In this document: positions 16,216 through 25,558 of the stretch, one piece after another
Position numbering within the stretch: the first letter of the stretch is position 1
How the letters are laid out: every line of letters starts with the position of its first letter
Origin: a bacterium
GTDB taxonomy: Bacteria > Armatimonadota > Chthonomonadetes > Chthonomonadales > Chthonomonadaceae
Direction of reading: 5' to 3'
Length of the DNA: 63,114 nucleotides
Assembly (NCBI GenBank): GCA_021777995.1
Contig: JAJYCW010000008.1
Coordinates: forward strand, 1-63,114
The notes under the pieces: model-generated
Told to the model about the DNA's origin: nothing
The model's database searches: none
The model's input: only the letters and a program-made list of their open reading frames with translations
Made by a program: the position numbers and the translations under genes

Positions 16216-18020
16216 TACGAGGCGCCTCCAGTTGTAGCGGCAGGCGCAGGTGGCTGCCCCACGTCGCAGCTTATGACAAATCCGGTAACCGTCTTTTGAA
16301 TAGTTGTAGGTCCTTTTGCGGTCGGTGGCACTGGTGCAGGCGTGCCCGGGACAGTGCCTGGCTGTATACCACCAGGTGTGGCCGCTGGGGGTGCTCCTGC
16401 ACCATGAAACCTTCGAATTCCACCAAAAACCATACCACCCCTCATGCCGCCAGGAATAATGGGCACCTGCCCAGGCTTGATCACGATTGGCGTACCGGTA
16501 GACGGCCCCTGCTGAAAGGCTGCCGGTGTGACTGGTGCACCTTGTGATGGGCTGCCGAAACCAGGCAGCGGGGTTACAGAAGCAGCTTCTGGCCCTGCAG
16601 GTGCCGGTAGACTCTGCTGAACGTCACCCAGGAAGGTCAGGCGTACATGGGAGAACTCCGAAGACTTCCTAAGAGCTTGCACCAGGCGTGTAGCGAGGTC
16701 AGCAGACATCGCGCTTCCGCGGATGGTGAGGGTCTTCCCACGCTGCAATGACAGATCGGTAAGCCATATCTTGCTGGCGTCTGGCATCGATTGCGAAATG
16801 CCCTGCAGGATGCCAACAATGGGGTGCTGTCTGTCTAGCCCCGTATTAACGGCGTTATACACTGCACTAATCTGCGTGTCCTGGGTTATCCGTTGTTTTA
16901 GCCTGGGTTTCAGCTCATTCCAGCGTCGATTTGCGTCCACCTGCTGCTGATGCTGTTTAGCACTGGTTGCAAGATAGGTTTGCACCTGCATACCGCCTCC
17001 AATTAATATAGCCGCGGCAGCTATCCCAGCAATTGCAAGATTACGCGTCTGTCTGCGACGGGCCGTAAGCTCAGCAGGTTCTTCGGGAATTAGGTTTACG
17101 CGAGCAATATTGCGCGATTGCGTCTGCAGTGCGAGGCCAAACGCCGATGCATACTTCAACGTTTCAGCATCCTGCCCACTAATAGGCTGGCGGCTGTAGA
17201 GTGAGACGGGGGCTTCGAGTATCTCGCTGAGGCTTCTCACAAGACCACTGCCACTATCAGCCCCCTCGCCTACCAGGTACGTCGCAGAGATCGCACTGTC
17301 GCGCAGTTCTGAACGGCTTGCACTGATAGATCGCCCGATTTCTCGAGCCAGACTGTCGTCCGCAGCGTCTGCAACCGAGGAAGCTCGTGTAAAAATAACC
17401 CTTGAACCGGCAGTTACGACGACGTCCATCTCTGTTCGCTCAACTGACACAAGTGCAACCGGCTCCACGTTATCACGAATGAGCTCCGCAAGTGCAAGTG
17501 ACGATACGGTGAGCAGTGTGAGGCGCAATCCTGCAAGCTTGAACGCGGCCATGACCTGCTCCACCAGGTTGCGTCGCGCAGCCGCCAACAGGATGGTGAT
17601 CATTCCATCCGCCTCCGCCTCCTGCTCCAGGTGATAGCCTAGTATCACCTCTTCCAGAGGATAGAGTACATACTGTTGGGCCTCAAAGGCGAGCATTCCT
17701 CGTAGCTCTTCCGGCGGCGCATAGGGTAGGCGCACTGGGCGTAGCGTGACCATGCGCCTGGGTAACGATACCACCACATCCTTGCCTGAAATACCGGCCG
17801 ACATCACCGCCTGCTGCAAGGCGGACGCTAGCAACTGGACGGTACCATTTCCGCTGCCAGACCAGAACTCGGGCGAGAGCGGAGCACTGCCTCGGCGTGT
17901 GATATGTGCGTCGCCGCCACGAAGACCGGTTGCTTCCACAACTCTCACGACTTGCATTCCAAGCTCAACCGCAATGCAAGTACTGCTAGACGAACCTGTT
18001 TGTTGGTTGCTGCGAGCCAT
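16215..18020 (-). CDS. PilM-PilN fusion (GspL-like)
   Basis: A 601-residue protein that joins two normally separate platform proteins. Residues about 14-320 are a PilM-type actin-like ATPase fold (IAVELGMQVVRVVEA, DVVVSLPRRMVTLRPVRLPY, AFEAQQYVLYPLEEVI). Residues about 325-480 are PilN-like: RVNLIPEEPAELTARRR, one membrane helix (IAGIAAAAILIGGGMQ), a coiled coil and a ferredoxin-like domain (WLTDLSLQRGKTLTIRGSA). Residues about 485-580 are a Pro/Gly-rich tail. In type II systems GspL has this same cytoplasmic-plus-periplasmic plan. Start supported by TAGGAGAAACG. Eight bases separate it from gspK. Confidence 0.88.
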   Translation of the reverse strand: MARSNQQTGSSSSTCIAVELGMQVVRVVEATGLRGGDAHITRRGSAPLSPEFWSGSGNGTVQLLASALQQAVMSAGISGKDVVVSLPRRMVTLRPVRLPYAPPEELRGMLAFEAQQYVLYPLEEVILGYHLEQEAEADGMITILLAAARRNLVEQVMAAFKLAGLRLTLLTVSSLALAELIRDNVEPVALVSVERTEMDVVVTAGSRVIFTRASSVADAADDSLAREIGRSISASRSELRDSAISATYLVGEGADSGSGLVRSLSEILEAPVSLYSRQPISGQDAETLKYASAFGLALQTQSRNIARVNLIPEEPAELTARRRQTRNLAIAGIAAAAILIGGGMQVQTYLATSAKQHQQQVDANRRWNELKPRLKQRITQDTQISAVYNAVNTGLDRQHPIVGILQGISQSMPDASKIWLTDLSLQRGKTLTIRGSAMSADLATRLVQALRKSSEFSHVRLTFLGDVQQSLPAPAGPEAASVTPLPGFGSPSQGAPVTPAAFQQGPSTGTPIVIKPGQVPIIPGGMRGGMVFGGIRRFHGAGAPPAATPGGIQPGTVPGTPAPVPPTAKGPTTIQKTVTGFVISCDVGQPPAPAATTGGAS

Positions 18021-18028
18021 CGTTTCTC

Positions 18029-19855
18029 CTAAAGCCCGCCAGTATTGCTGGATGGGGTAGTGCTAGAACCTGTGGTAGATGCCGTCGGCGTAGGTAGAAC
18101 AGGAGGAGGCGCCCACTGCCACCAACCCGGTGCGCGCTGCACGTGGTGCCAAGAGAGAATTTGAGGTCCAGTAGGCGTTAGCTCACCCAGGGCCTGCACT
18201 GCGTAGACCTGCTGACTGCCCCTCATACGCACCAGCACCCTAATTCTATAGGTTGAGCACTTCGCGGTAAGGTGCCCCACAGTATTCTGTAGTTCGGCCG
18301 CGGTGATACCTGGAAGCGTGAACAGATCTGCGAGTGTCTGAAACGCCTGGCCTGTAGATCTGTACTGCAAAATTGCGTTCAACAGAGTCATGTCCATGCC
18401 AGGCACCGTTGCAAGCACCTCGGCAGGAGCTGTGTTGATGTCAACCACGTCATTTCGGTATGGATTGTTGTTAACCGCGATCCGGTCGACTACACCTGCC
18501 ATCACCTGGGGCGTGAAGCCGCTTACCTTCATAAGATCTCCAATAGTCGTAAATGCAGGTGAGTTACTGCCGCTTGTTCCCGAACCAGCGCCACCCCCAT
18601 TGCCACCTGGCCGTGCTCCACCACTGCCTCCGGCGGCGGTACCACCGCCCGCTGCTCCGCCGGGCCGCGCGCCGTTGCCTGTTCCGCCTGCAGGAGTACC
18701 GCCCGCTGGTGCCCCACCACCCGAAGCGCCACCGGAGCTGCTGCTAGACTGCTGGTTGCGATAAGTGACCACTGCGTTGGCCTGTCCCGCGGTAAAACCC
18801 GCCTGCTCCAGTTCCTGTGCGGTAGCGGTGTTAATGTTAACACGCGCTGTGCCATCCGCCGCTATATTTCGCTCGCGGGCAATAGGCGTAAACAGCTCGG
18901 ATAGCGGTAGCACGCTTGCCTGGTAGATGCTCGCGAACTGCGCTGCATTCTGCTGTGCATTAGCTGCGGACGCGCCTGACTGCCCGTTCCCACCGCCAGC
19001 GCTCGCACCTCCGGCACCGGCGCCAGCAGCACCACCCCCCGCAGGACCACCACCGGGGCGTGCGCCACCGCCGCCGGCACCCGGTCGTGAGGTACCGCCG
19101 CCCGCACCACCCCCGCCTCCAGGTCGCGCCTGGCGACTCATTGCCCCGGAGCCATTGGAGGTACCTGGTAAGCCATTAGTGCCATTTGCACTCTGATATT
19201 GATCAGGCTGGGCGGGCGCACCCGCAGGCGTACCATATAAAATTGACGTTGTCATACCCTGCACCAGTAGAAGCTCCTGAACAGTGTCATAGGGGGCGCC
19301 TTTAAGAGAATAAGGCGCCGTCAGGCTGTTATAATATTGACTCTCTGATGCGGCAGACGTTCCGCCATTGTTTGCCGACGCCGCACCGCCCGCACCAGTT
19401 GCGGAACCAGCGGCGCCGGTACCAGAAGCAGTTCCGCCCGTTGTCTGTGGGGTTCGCCAATCCACAATGGCCTGTGCGAGCGTCGGGTTTTCCTGAAACA
19501 CAGGCATCACCTGCAATGTTGCCGCAGAGACTGTATTGAGATCGATCATGGAACCCGTACTCTCGACCTCGACCTTTACCCAACAATCCCCTTCCTTCCA
19601 CCACCCGTTGGAGTCTGCCTGCTGGTCAGGCGGCACGATACCATAGGTTGCGCCGCCGTTGCTGGTCTGGTTTAGGGCAGCAAGTGCGTAGTTTACTGCT
19701 CCTTGCGCCGCGTAATACCGCTCTGTATCGCGCGTATAATTTCCAGCAGTTTCTAACGAGCTGTGCACGTTCGTGCCTATCGCAACTGCAAGCGCGGTGA
19801 GTGCTAGTACTACCAGCAAGACGGGAATAAGCGCCTGACCACTTCGTCGCATCAT
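18029..19855 (-). CDS. gspK: GspK-like minor pseudopilin with Gly/Ala-rich insertions
   Basis: A 608-residue GspK-family protein. The N-terminus (MMRRSGQALIPVLLVVLALTALAVAI) is a prepilin-like helix. The following YAAQGAVNYALAALNQ and IDLNTVSAATLQVMP segments are typical of GspK, and helix-hairpin-helix-like repeats recur (VNINTATAQELEQAGF; VDINTAPAEVLATVPGM). It is about twice the usual length because of two low-complexity blocks rich in Gly, Ala, Pro and Arg (genomic about 18950-19150 and 18555-18760). GspK caps the pseudopilus tip. ATGA overlap with gspJ; two adjacent Met codons make the start 19855 or 19852. Confidence 0.88.
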   Translation of the reverse strand: MMRRSGQALIPVLLVVLALTALAVAIGTNVHSSLETAGNYTRDTERYYAAQGAVNYALAALNQTSNGGATYGIVPPDQQADSNGWWKEGDCWVKVEVESTGSMIDLNTVSAATLQVMPVFQENPTLAQAIVDWRTPQTTGGTASGTGAAGSATGAGGAASANNGGTSAASESQYYNSLTAPYSLKGAPYDTVQELLLVQGMTTSILYGTPAGAPAQPDQYQSANGTNGLPGTSNGSGAMSRQARPGGGGGAGGGTSRPGAGGGGARPGGGPAGGGAAGAGAGGASAGGGNGQSGASAANAQQNAAQFASIYQASVLPLSELFTPIARERNIAADGTARVNINTATAQELEQAGFTAGQANAVVTYRNQQSSSSSGGASGGGAPAGGTPAGGTGNGARPGGAAGGGTAAGGSGGARPGGNGGGAGSGTSGSNSPAFTTIGDLMKVSGFTPQVMAGVVDRIAVNNNPYRNDVVDINTAPAEVLATVPGMDMTLLNAILQYRSTGQAFQTLADLFTLPGITAAELQNTVGHLTAKCSTYRIRVLVRMRGSQQVYAVQALGELTPTGPQILSWHHVQRAPGWWQWAPPPVLPTPTASTTGSSTTPSSNTGGL

Positions 19856-20826
19856 TGGCCTCCAGTTCCAGTTGAGCCGCCCGCCGAAGTTCCCGACGAG
19901 CTGCTTTGGGCAGGTGGAGGTGTGTTAGGCTGTACCGGCTGCGGGCTTGTGACGCTAAACGTAGATGTGTAGCTTCTGGTGCTGCCATCCGGCAGTTCCA
20001 TGGTAACAGCAACCCGCACAAACGGCGGAAGCTGGTTGTCCCCGGTTGCCGAGGACGTTGCGGAGGATGAACTGGAACTATTGCCACCCGAAGAACTATT
20101 GGCTTGGGCCTGCTCTTGAAGAAACTGTGCATACTGAGGCTGCTCAAAATCCCATTCCTGTCGCCAGGTCTGCTGGTTTGGGTCATAAAACTCAAACTCA
20201 ATCTGCTTCACGTGATGGGCAATGGCAACGTTGCTCTGCATAATACCTGCCGGGATACCCGAATCAGGTTGTTGACTTCCTTCGCTTGCCGCCTGTTGTA
20301 ATGTCTGAACACTGGGTACTGCCACCGAACTCCGCCTCAGCGCTCCGTGGGAGCCCAGGCTGTACCTCACCAACGCGATGTCCCACGAAGGCTGGGCAGT
20401 AGCATTTTGCCCCGCAGCATTGCTTACGCCAGAGGCAAACTGCCCGGTTCCTGGCCCAGGGGCACCTGCGCCTAACGAGGGATCAATATTCGGATCGGTA
20501 TTAGGTATGCGGGCATCCATCGTCTCCAATGTTAACAGGCCCGGGTCGTAACTCTGATTTTGCTGTGCCTGCGGGGACGTACCCGCAATAAACATACAAT
20601 TAGGATCGCTGGGAGAGGCGTATGCAGCCGCGAGATCCCTGGAGAGAAATCGAAAGATGCTCCTGACCTCTGCATCCTGGCGGCGGTAGGCAGCAATCCG
20701 AACCTGTGCAGAGAGTGCCGTGCTGAGCGCTAACGACAGAGCTGCAGTGAGAATACCAAAGATCACGAGCGCAACCAATGCCTCTATGAGCGTAAAGCCG
20801 CGCCTTCGGCATCGCCTAGAGGCCAT
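19852..20826 (-). CDS. gspJ: Minor pseudopilin GspJ
   Basis: A 324-residue prepilin-like protein. The N-terminus has the prepilin peptidase site RRRGFTLIEALVALVIFGILTAAL; cleavage follows the Gly. Next comes RRQDAEVRSIFRFLSRDLAAAY, typical of GspJ. The C-terminal region is Ser/Gly/Pro-rich. It forms the pseudopilus tip with GspI and GspK. It overlaps gspI by 11 bases and gspK by 4. Confidence 0.88.
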   Translation of the reverse strand: MASRRCRRRGFTLIEALVALVIFGILTAALSLALSTALSAQVRIAAYRRQDAEVRSIFRFLSRDLAAAYASPSDPNCMFIAGTSPQAQQNQSYDPGLLTLETMDARIPNTDPNIDPSLGAGAPGPGTGQFASGVSNAAGQNATAQPSWDIALVRYSLGSHGALRRSSVAVPSVQTLQQAASEGSQQPDSGIPAGIMQSNVAIAHHVKQIEFEFYDPNQQTWRQEWDFEQPQYAQFLQEQAQANSSSGGNSSSSSSATSSATGDNQLPPFVRVAVTMELPDGSTRSYTSTFSVTSPQPVQPNTPPPAQSSSSGTSAGGSTGTGGQ

Positions 20827-21268
20827 TGAAACCTCCCGAGCTGGAAGTGGACGGAGCTGTTTGATTCGTGGAGTTCAACGTACTCTGGTCAACATTCTGA
20901 ATGTAGGTCGTAACTGCAGTTTGGTGCTGATCATTGCCACTACCCCAGGTTACCGTAACCGTAACCTCGAACAGGTTGGTATATGGTGTTGCGATACTGT
21001 TTTCATTCCAGTGGTAATCAGGCTCGGCAGGGGCGAATGTCCCCTGCTGTTGATTAGCGCTCAGCTGACCGCTCAGCGCCTGGACCGCGAGGTCAGCCAG
21101 CTTTTGCCGAGCCAGCATACTTGCAGTCTGAATTCTATGGGCTTCGGACTCGGCATTGGTCGCCGCAGAAATTGCCCCCAGAGACGCGGTAACGCCAATG
21201 GCGAGTAGAACCGTCGCTACCAACATCTCAATAAGTGTAAATCCCGGTCGAACAGCCTGTTTGCTCAT
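20816..21268 (-). CDS. gspI: Minor pseudopilin GspI
   Basis: A 150-residue prepilin with RPGFTLIEMLVATVLLAIGVTASLG at the N-terminus, followed by AEAHR-like helix and ASMLARQKLADL, which is characteristic of GspI. It overlaps gspJ by 11 bases and the upstream gspH by 4, so translation is coupled. Confidence 0.88.
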   Translation of the reverse strand: MSKQAVRPGFTLIEMLVATVLLAIGVTASLGAISAATNAESEAHRIQTASMLARQKLADLAVQALSGQLSANQQQGTFAPAEPDYHWNENSIATPYTNLFEVTVTVTWGSGNDQHQTAVTTYIQNVDQSTLNSTNQTAPSTSSSGGFNGL

Positions 21269-21822
21269 TGCGCCCCACCTTGGCTGCTATCCTGCTGATG
21301 CACCTGGCTTGTAGCCGCATCAATGTGCAGCAAGGCATCGTTCCCGCTGACGTCAATCATTTCGAGATCACCGCCATCACAAGTACCGTCTCCATGAAAA
21401 ATGATCTGTTGCCCCGGCGCACTTGAGCCTACTGGCTGCATTCCACTGCTATTCGCCTGCAAACGCACTTGCGTGGTACTGTGCAACAACACTATTCGCT
21501 GCAAGGGCTGTCCAGAATTAACCGTGAAACTGTTGCTTTGCTGAAATGATTGCGGCTGATCTTGGCTGGGAACAGGAGGCGGCGCTTCTGCAGTGATAGC
21601 GCCTTGTTGAGAGTTCACGCTTAGCGTTACGTCCTCGTCCTGCGCAGCCGCAGTAATATGGGCCCACGTCACTATATTCTCGACCGCGGCGACATCACTG
21701 TTGAATTTCTGCTTCGCGTAAATTTTTCCATAAGCAGGTACGAGAATGCTGGCTGTTACTGCTATTATCACAATCACAACCATAATCTCAATCAGCGTGA
21801 AGCCGCGGTCGTTCTTCATCAC
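21265..21822 (-). CDS. gspH: Pseudopilin GspH
   Basis: A 185-residue prepilin: NDRGFTLIEIMVVIVIIAVTASILVP, then a GspH-like beta region (VTLSVNSQQG, IVLLHSTTQVRL, GQQIIFHGDGTCDGG). Its FHGDG segment matches the GspH/FimT C-terminal signature. Adjacent to gspG (its start shares a base with the gspG stop). Confidence 0.85.
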   Translation of the reverse strand: MMKNDRGFTLIEIMVVIVIIAVTASILVPAYGKIYAKQKFNSDVAAVENIVTWAHITAAAQDEDVTLSVNSQQGAITAEAPPPVPSQDQPQSFQQSNSFTVNSGQPLQRIVLLHSTTQVRLQANSSGMQPVGSSAPGQQIIFHGDGTCDGGDLEMIDVSGNDALLHIDAATSQVHQQDSSQGGAQ

Positions 21823-22256
21823 TATTGGCCGGTCAGGTTCCAGCTCTGAATATCATCGGACGTATTTGGCTGACCATCTGGGCCATCAGAATAGATGTCG
21901 TAATCGCGTCCATTCTGCCCGGGGACGGTGTAGACATAGGGATGTCCCCATGGATCCATCGGAATCTTGGAGAGGTTCTTCAAATAGGGACCATTCCATT
22001 TTCCCTTAGGATTAGGTGGATTTATCAGCTCATCCAGGCTGGAAGGATCATTCCCCGTGTCCAGTTTATACTGGTCAATAGCAGTCTCAAACGACTTAAT
22101 GTCAGAAATAGCAGCCGAGTTTTTGGCATCCTTGATTCGGCTAATAACGTTGGGTACCACGACGGCAGCCAGTATGGCTATAATCACCACAACCACCAGG
22201 ATTTCAATGAGGGTGAAGCCTCGTGCGCCCGCCAGTTTACGGTTTGTACGGTACAT
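21822..22256 (-). CDS. gspG: Major pseudopilin GspG
   Basis: About 144 residues from ATG 22256 (MYRTNRKLAG), supported by AAGGAG 8-13 bases upstream; an in-frame ATG at 22295 lies inside gspF and is less likely. The N-terminus has ARGFTLIEILVVVVIIAILAAVVVP, the classic type IV prepilin cleavage site. The rest has the GspG pattern: AISDIKSFETAIDQYKLDTG, PSSLDELI, DPWGHPYVYTVPG and DIYSDGPDGQPNTSDDI, the last part being the calcium-binding Asp-rich loop. It builds the pseudopilus shaft. Confidence 0.93.
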   Translation of the reverse strand: MYRTNRKLAGARGFTLIEILVVVVIIAILAAVVVPNVISRIKDAKNSAAISDIKSFETAIDQYKLDTGNDPSSLDELINPPNPKGKWNGPYLKNLSKIPMDPWGHPYVYTVPGQNGRDYDIYSDGPDGQPNTSDDIQSWNLTGQ

Positions 22257-22269
22257 CTGCAAAGTCTCC

Positions 22270-23496
22270 TTATTTAACGAGGTTATTGGCCTCAAAGATT
22301 GGTAGTAAAATTGAAAGCACTACAAAACCAATAAACCCACCCATGAGCAGTACCACCAGAGGCTCTACAAGACTTGTGAGACGCCTCATGGTGTTGTCTA
22401 CCTCAAAGTCCAGGGTATCTGCCGTTCGTATAAGCATATTGGGAAGACGCCCAGTCTCCTCGCCAACCGCAGTCATATGCAGCACAACGGGCAGGAATGC
22501 GGCAGTCTTTTCCATCGCCTCGTGCAGCATTTCTCCCTGCCGTACACCGTTACGAACCTGCACCAGCGCTTCCGATGAGATGGCGTTCCCGAGTGCATCT
22601 GCCGAAATATCAAGGGACTCGAGGATGGGTACCCCGCCGGCCAGCAGCGTTCCCAGGGTTCGAGCGAGTCGTGCCGCCACAATCTTTTGCGCTACGGTAC
22701 CAAACAGCGGCATAGCAAGCTTTAGCCGGTCGATGGTGTCACGGCCGACATCGGTGATAGCCCAAGTCCGCAGAGCAAATCCCCCAATTGCGAGTACCGC
22801 AATGATCCCTAGCCAATACTGGCTGATAAAGCCTGAGGCTGCCAGTAGTATGCGTGTAGGTATTGGGAGTGCATTTCCCATGTCGTGAAAAATGCCAGAG
22901 AGTTTTGGTACAACAAAGGTGAGAAGAAAGGTAATAGCCAGGGTGGCAACGCCCAGCAACACCGCAGGGTAAGTTAACGCCGCCATTATCTGACTGCGAC
23001 GAACCTGCTCCTTCTCCATGAAATCCGAAAGGCGCTCCATAACATCCGAGAGTTGACCGGATACCTCACCGGCACGAATCATATTCACGTAGAGAGAAGG
23101 AAACAGCCTGGGGTACTTGCGCAGCGCTTCGGAGAATGGCTGCCCGGCGCGTATGTCGGCCTGCATTGCCTGCATCATCACGCGCATGCTATCGCTGTCT
23201 AACTGTTCAACCAGAACTGAAAAGGCCCTGTCAATAGGCATCCCTGCATCAAGCATATCTGCCATTTCGCGGGTGAAAAGCAGAATTTGGATCCGCTTGA
23301 TCTTCTGCCCACCGGCCTGGCCAGCTGGTGCGGCAGGCTTCGCGGGTTTCTCCTTGCCGTTAGCCGTAGATATCTGGGTGGGAAATAGGCCGAGAGCTCG
23401 AACCTTTACAGCTGCTTCAGTGGTATCTTTGGCCGTAATGGTGCCTGCCTGAGAAGTTCCTGCGGCATCGCGAGCCTGGTAAGCAAAATCGGGCAT
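22270..23496 (-). CDS. gspF: Type II secretion inner-membrane protein GspF
   Basis: A 408-residue polytopic protein with two T2SSF repeats. The N-terminal YQARDAAGTSQAGTITAKDTTEA is the cytoplasmic lead of the family. Each repeat has an FTREMADMLDAGMPI or AARLARTLGTLLAGGVPILESL motif, followed by AEVSG- or VGEETG-type loops and membrane helices. GspF is the platform on which GspE acts. Thirteen bases separate it from gspE and gspG alike. Confidence 0.95.
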   Translation of the reverse strand: MPDFAYQARDAAGTSQAGTITAKDTTEAAVKVRALGLFPTQISTANGKEKPAKPAAPAGQAGGQKIKRIQILLFTREMADMLDAGMPIDRAFSVLVEQLDSDSMRVMMQAMQADIRAGQPFSEALRKYPRLFPSLYVNMIRAGEVSGQLSDVMERLSDFMEKEQVRRSQIMAALTYPAVLLGVATLAITFLLTFVVPKLSGIFHDMGNALPIPTRILLAASGFISQYWLGIIAVLAIGGFALRTWAITDVGRDTIDRLKLAMPLFGTVAQKIVAARLARTLGTLLAGGVPILESLDISADALGNAISSEALVQVRNGVRQGEMLHEAMEKTAAFLPVVLHMTAVGEETGRLPNMLIRTADTLDFEVDNTMRRLTSLVEPLVVLLMGGFIGFVVLSILLPIFEANNLVK

Positions 23497-23510
23497 AGGT
23501 GGTGCGCGTC

Positions 23511-25217
23511 CTAAATCGAGAACTCTTCACGTTGACAAACGCGAAGAACTTCCTGTATCGTTGTTTCGCCCTGTATTGCCTTTTGGCGACCGTCCTGCAG
23601 CATCGTGCGCATGCTCTGCGACTGCTGTGCATACTGCTTCACAACGCCGGCTGGTTCTCTACGGGTTATCATACTGCGGATGGTCTCATCCACGGTCAGC
23701 ATTTCGTAAATACCACTCCTGCCACGGAACCCTAACCCACGGCATTCAGGGCAGCCTTCACCACGTGTTAGCATACCGTTGGGCAAGTCAGCATTTTCAA
23801 TTCCAACTTCGCGCATTGCTTCGGGCTTTTCAACATACGGTGCCTTGCAACGGGAACATATGAGGCGAACCAGGCGTTGAGCTACTACTCCAATTAGCGA
23901 GGATGCCACCAGGTACGGCTCAGCTCCCATATCCAGCAGCCTGCTCACCGCACCTGCCGCATCATTCGTGTGAAGCGTAGAGAAGACAAGATGGCCCGTG
24001 AGTGCAGCCTGAATGGCAATTTCCGCGGTTTCGTGGTCACGGATTTCACCTACCATTACAACGTCCGGGTCCTGTCGGACAATAGAGCGCAGACCATTGG
24101 CAAAGGTGAGTCCAATCTGCGGTTGTACCTGAATTTGATTAACTCCGTTAAGTTGGTACTCAACTGGATCTTCCACCGTGATGATCTTTTTCTGCACACT
24201 ATAAATCTCGCTGAGTGCGGCATAGAGCGTTGTTGTTTTGCCCGAACCGGTTGGACCGGTTACCAGAATAATTCCGTGGGGCTCCTCAATAAGGCGGCGA
24301 AACTGATGAAACATATCACGCGGCATACCTAGCTCCGTGAGGCCAAGCATGGCGGTCTGCTTGTCGAGAATGCGCATGACTACGCCTTCTCCGTAAATAG
24401 TGGGAACCGTAGACACGCGCAGGTCGATCTGCCTACCGGCTGCCCTAATCTTCATACGCCCGTCCTGCGGCAGCCTGCGTTCGGCTATGTTCAGATCCGA
24501 AAGGATCTTTATGCGGCTCACCAATGCTGGATGGTAACGACGCGGCGGGGCGTTAACCTCGTGCAGTACCCCGTCAACCCGGTACCGTACTCTTAACTCT
24601 CGCTCAAATGGTTCAATATGAATGTCGGATGCGCGATCCTGGATGGCCTGATTAATTATCAGGTTCACCATCTGGATTACTAGCTCTTCCCTCGCCATCT
24701 TTTGAAGATCAGCCACATCCAGACTGTCTTCGTCCTCGACTGCGCGTTCAGCTTCCTGTACATCCTGAATAATTCGAGACATGTAGGATTGTTCGCACAC
24801 ACGCCGAATATCTGTGGCCGCAGCTAGAACCGGGCGCACGTCTAGTCCCGTGAGCAGACGCAGGTCGTCCGCCGCAAGAATGTCAAGCGGATCAGCCATA
24901 GCAACCGTCAGGATGTTATCAGATTGCGATAGCGGCACTAAGTGATGACGCATTGCAAATTCGGAAGGCACGATGGCAAGTGCGGCTTCATCGGGCGGCG
25001 AGGCATTGAGATCTACGAGGTCGCATTCGAGCTGGCGAGCCAGAGTTTGTAACAAATTGGTTTCCGAAAGAAATCTCAGTGATACCAGGATCTCCCCGAT
25101 ACGGCGTCCGTCGCGGGCGCGCTGCTGCTCTGCAAGTGCTATGTCCAACTGGTCCTGAGTTACCGCACCCTCTTCAATAAGCATCGCCCCTATAGGCATC
25201 CTGCGGAGTTTCAGCAT
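23511..25217 (-). CDS. gspE: Type II secretion ATPase GspE
   Basis: A 568-residue hexameric ATPase. An N-terminal MshEN/GspE_N domain (about 1-150) is followed by the core: Walker A GPTGSGKTTTL, Asp box ASDIHIEP, Walker B VMVGEIRDHETAE, His box TLHTNDAAGA, and a zinc-binding Cys set (CSRCKAP and CPECRGLG). First gene of the operon gspE-F-G-H-I-J-K-L-M-C-D. The start is preceded by GGCGAGG. Confidence 0.95.
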   Translation of the reverse strand: MLKLRRMPIGAMLIEEGAVTQDQLDIALAEQQRARDGRRIGEILVSLRFLSETNLLQTLARQLECDLVDLNASPPDEAALAIVPSEFAMRHHLVPLSQSDNILTVAMADPLDILAADDLRLLTGLDVRPVLAAATDIRRVCEQSYMSRIIQDVQEAERAVEDEDSLDVADLQKMAREELVIQMVNLIINQAIQDRASDIHIEPFERELRVRYRVDGVLHEVNAPPRRYHPALVSRIKILSDLNIAERRLPQDGRMKIRAAGRQIDLRVSTVPTIYGEGVVMRILDKQTAMLGLTELGMPRDMFHQFRRLIEEPHGIILVTGPTGSGKTTTLYAALSEIYSVQKKIITVEDPVEYQLNGVNQIQVQPQIGLTFANGLRSIVRQDPDVVMVGEIRDHETAEIAIQAALTGHLVFSTLHTNDAAGAVSRLLDMGAEPYLVASSLIGVVAQRLVRLICSRCKAPYVEKPEAMREVGIENADLPNGMLTRGEGCPECRGLGFRGRSGIYEMLTVDETIRSMITRREPAGVVKQYAQQSQSMRTMLQDGRQKAIQGETTIQEVLRVCQREEFSI

Positions 25218-25425
25218 CTGTACCTCGCCTTACCTTTAGACAGTAACTGGTGAATCAATTAGGTTCTGTCGCGATTGTCGCCACGAATGGTAGACGGAAT
25301 ATCCTGCCCGTAGTTTCATCTTTATTTGCCCAGGCGCGGGCAAGAGAGGCTCGGTAATCAGCCGGGTTATTTCGCACAACTTGAGGCAAATACCCCGTTT
25401 AACGAAATTGTGAGCCATAAAAACT

Positions 25426-25467
25426 CCGTATTAAAATTCCAACATCAGATTAGTTTTGTTAATACGG
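25426..25467. promoter_or_regulatory. Inverted repeat in the gspE/ATPase divergent intergenic region
   Basis: CCGTATTAA (25426-25434) and TTAATACGG (25459-25467) are perfect 9-base arms with a 24-base spacer, located in the 340 bases between gspE and the divergent ATPase. It could be a bipartite operator or a hairpin in the ATPase leader. The rest of 25218-25558 shows no supported gene. Confidence 0.4.
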
Positions 25468-25558
25468 GTTGAAATATGTGCAGTGCTTCTGCTACAGTAG
25501 CCACATATTGAATAAGAGGGGCTGCAGGTCCCAAATCACAATTTCAAAGGGTTCAAGC

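Noticed and set aside
18390..18764. Proline-rich protein on the plus strand opposite gspK
   Set aside because: It is the antisense of the Gly/Ala/Pro-rich insertions of gspK, and no promoter or ribosome site is visible.
25236..25418. A 60-residue minus-strand gene upstream of gspE
   Set aside because: No recognised domain and a weak start; it spans the regulatory gap between divergent transcription units.
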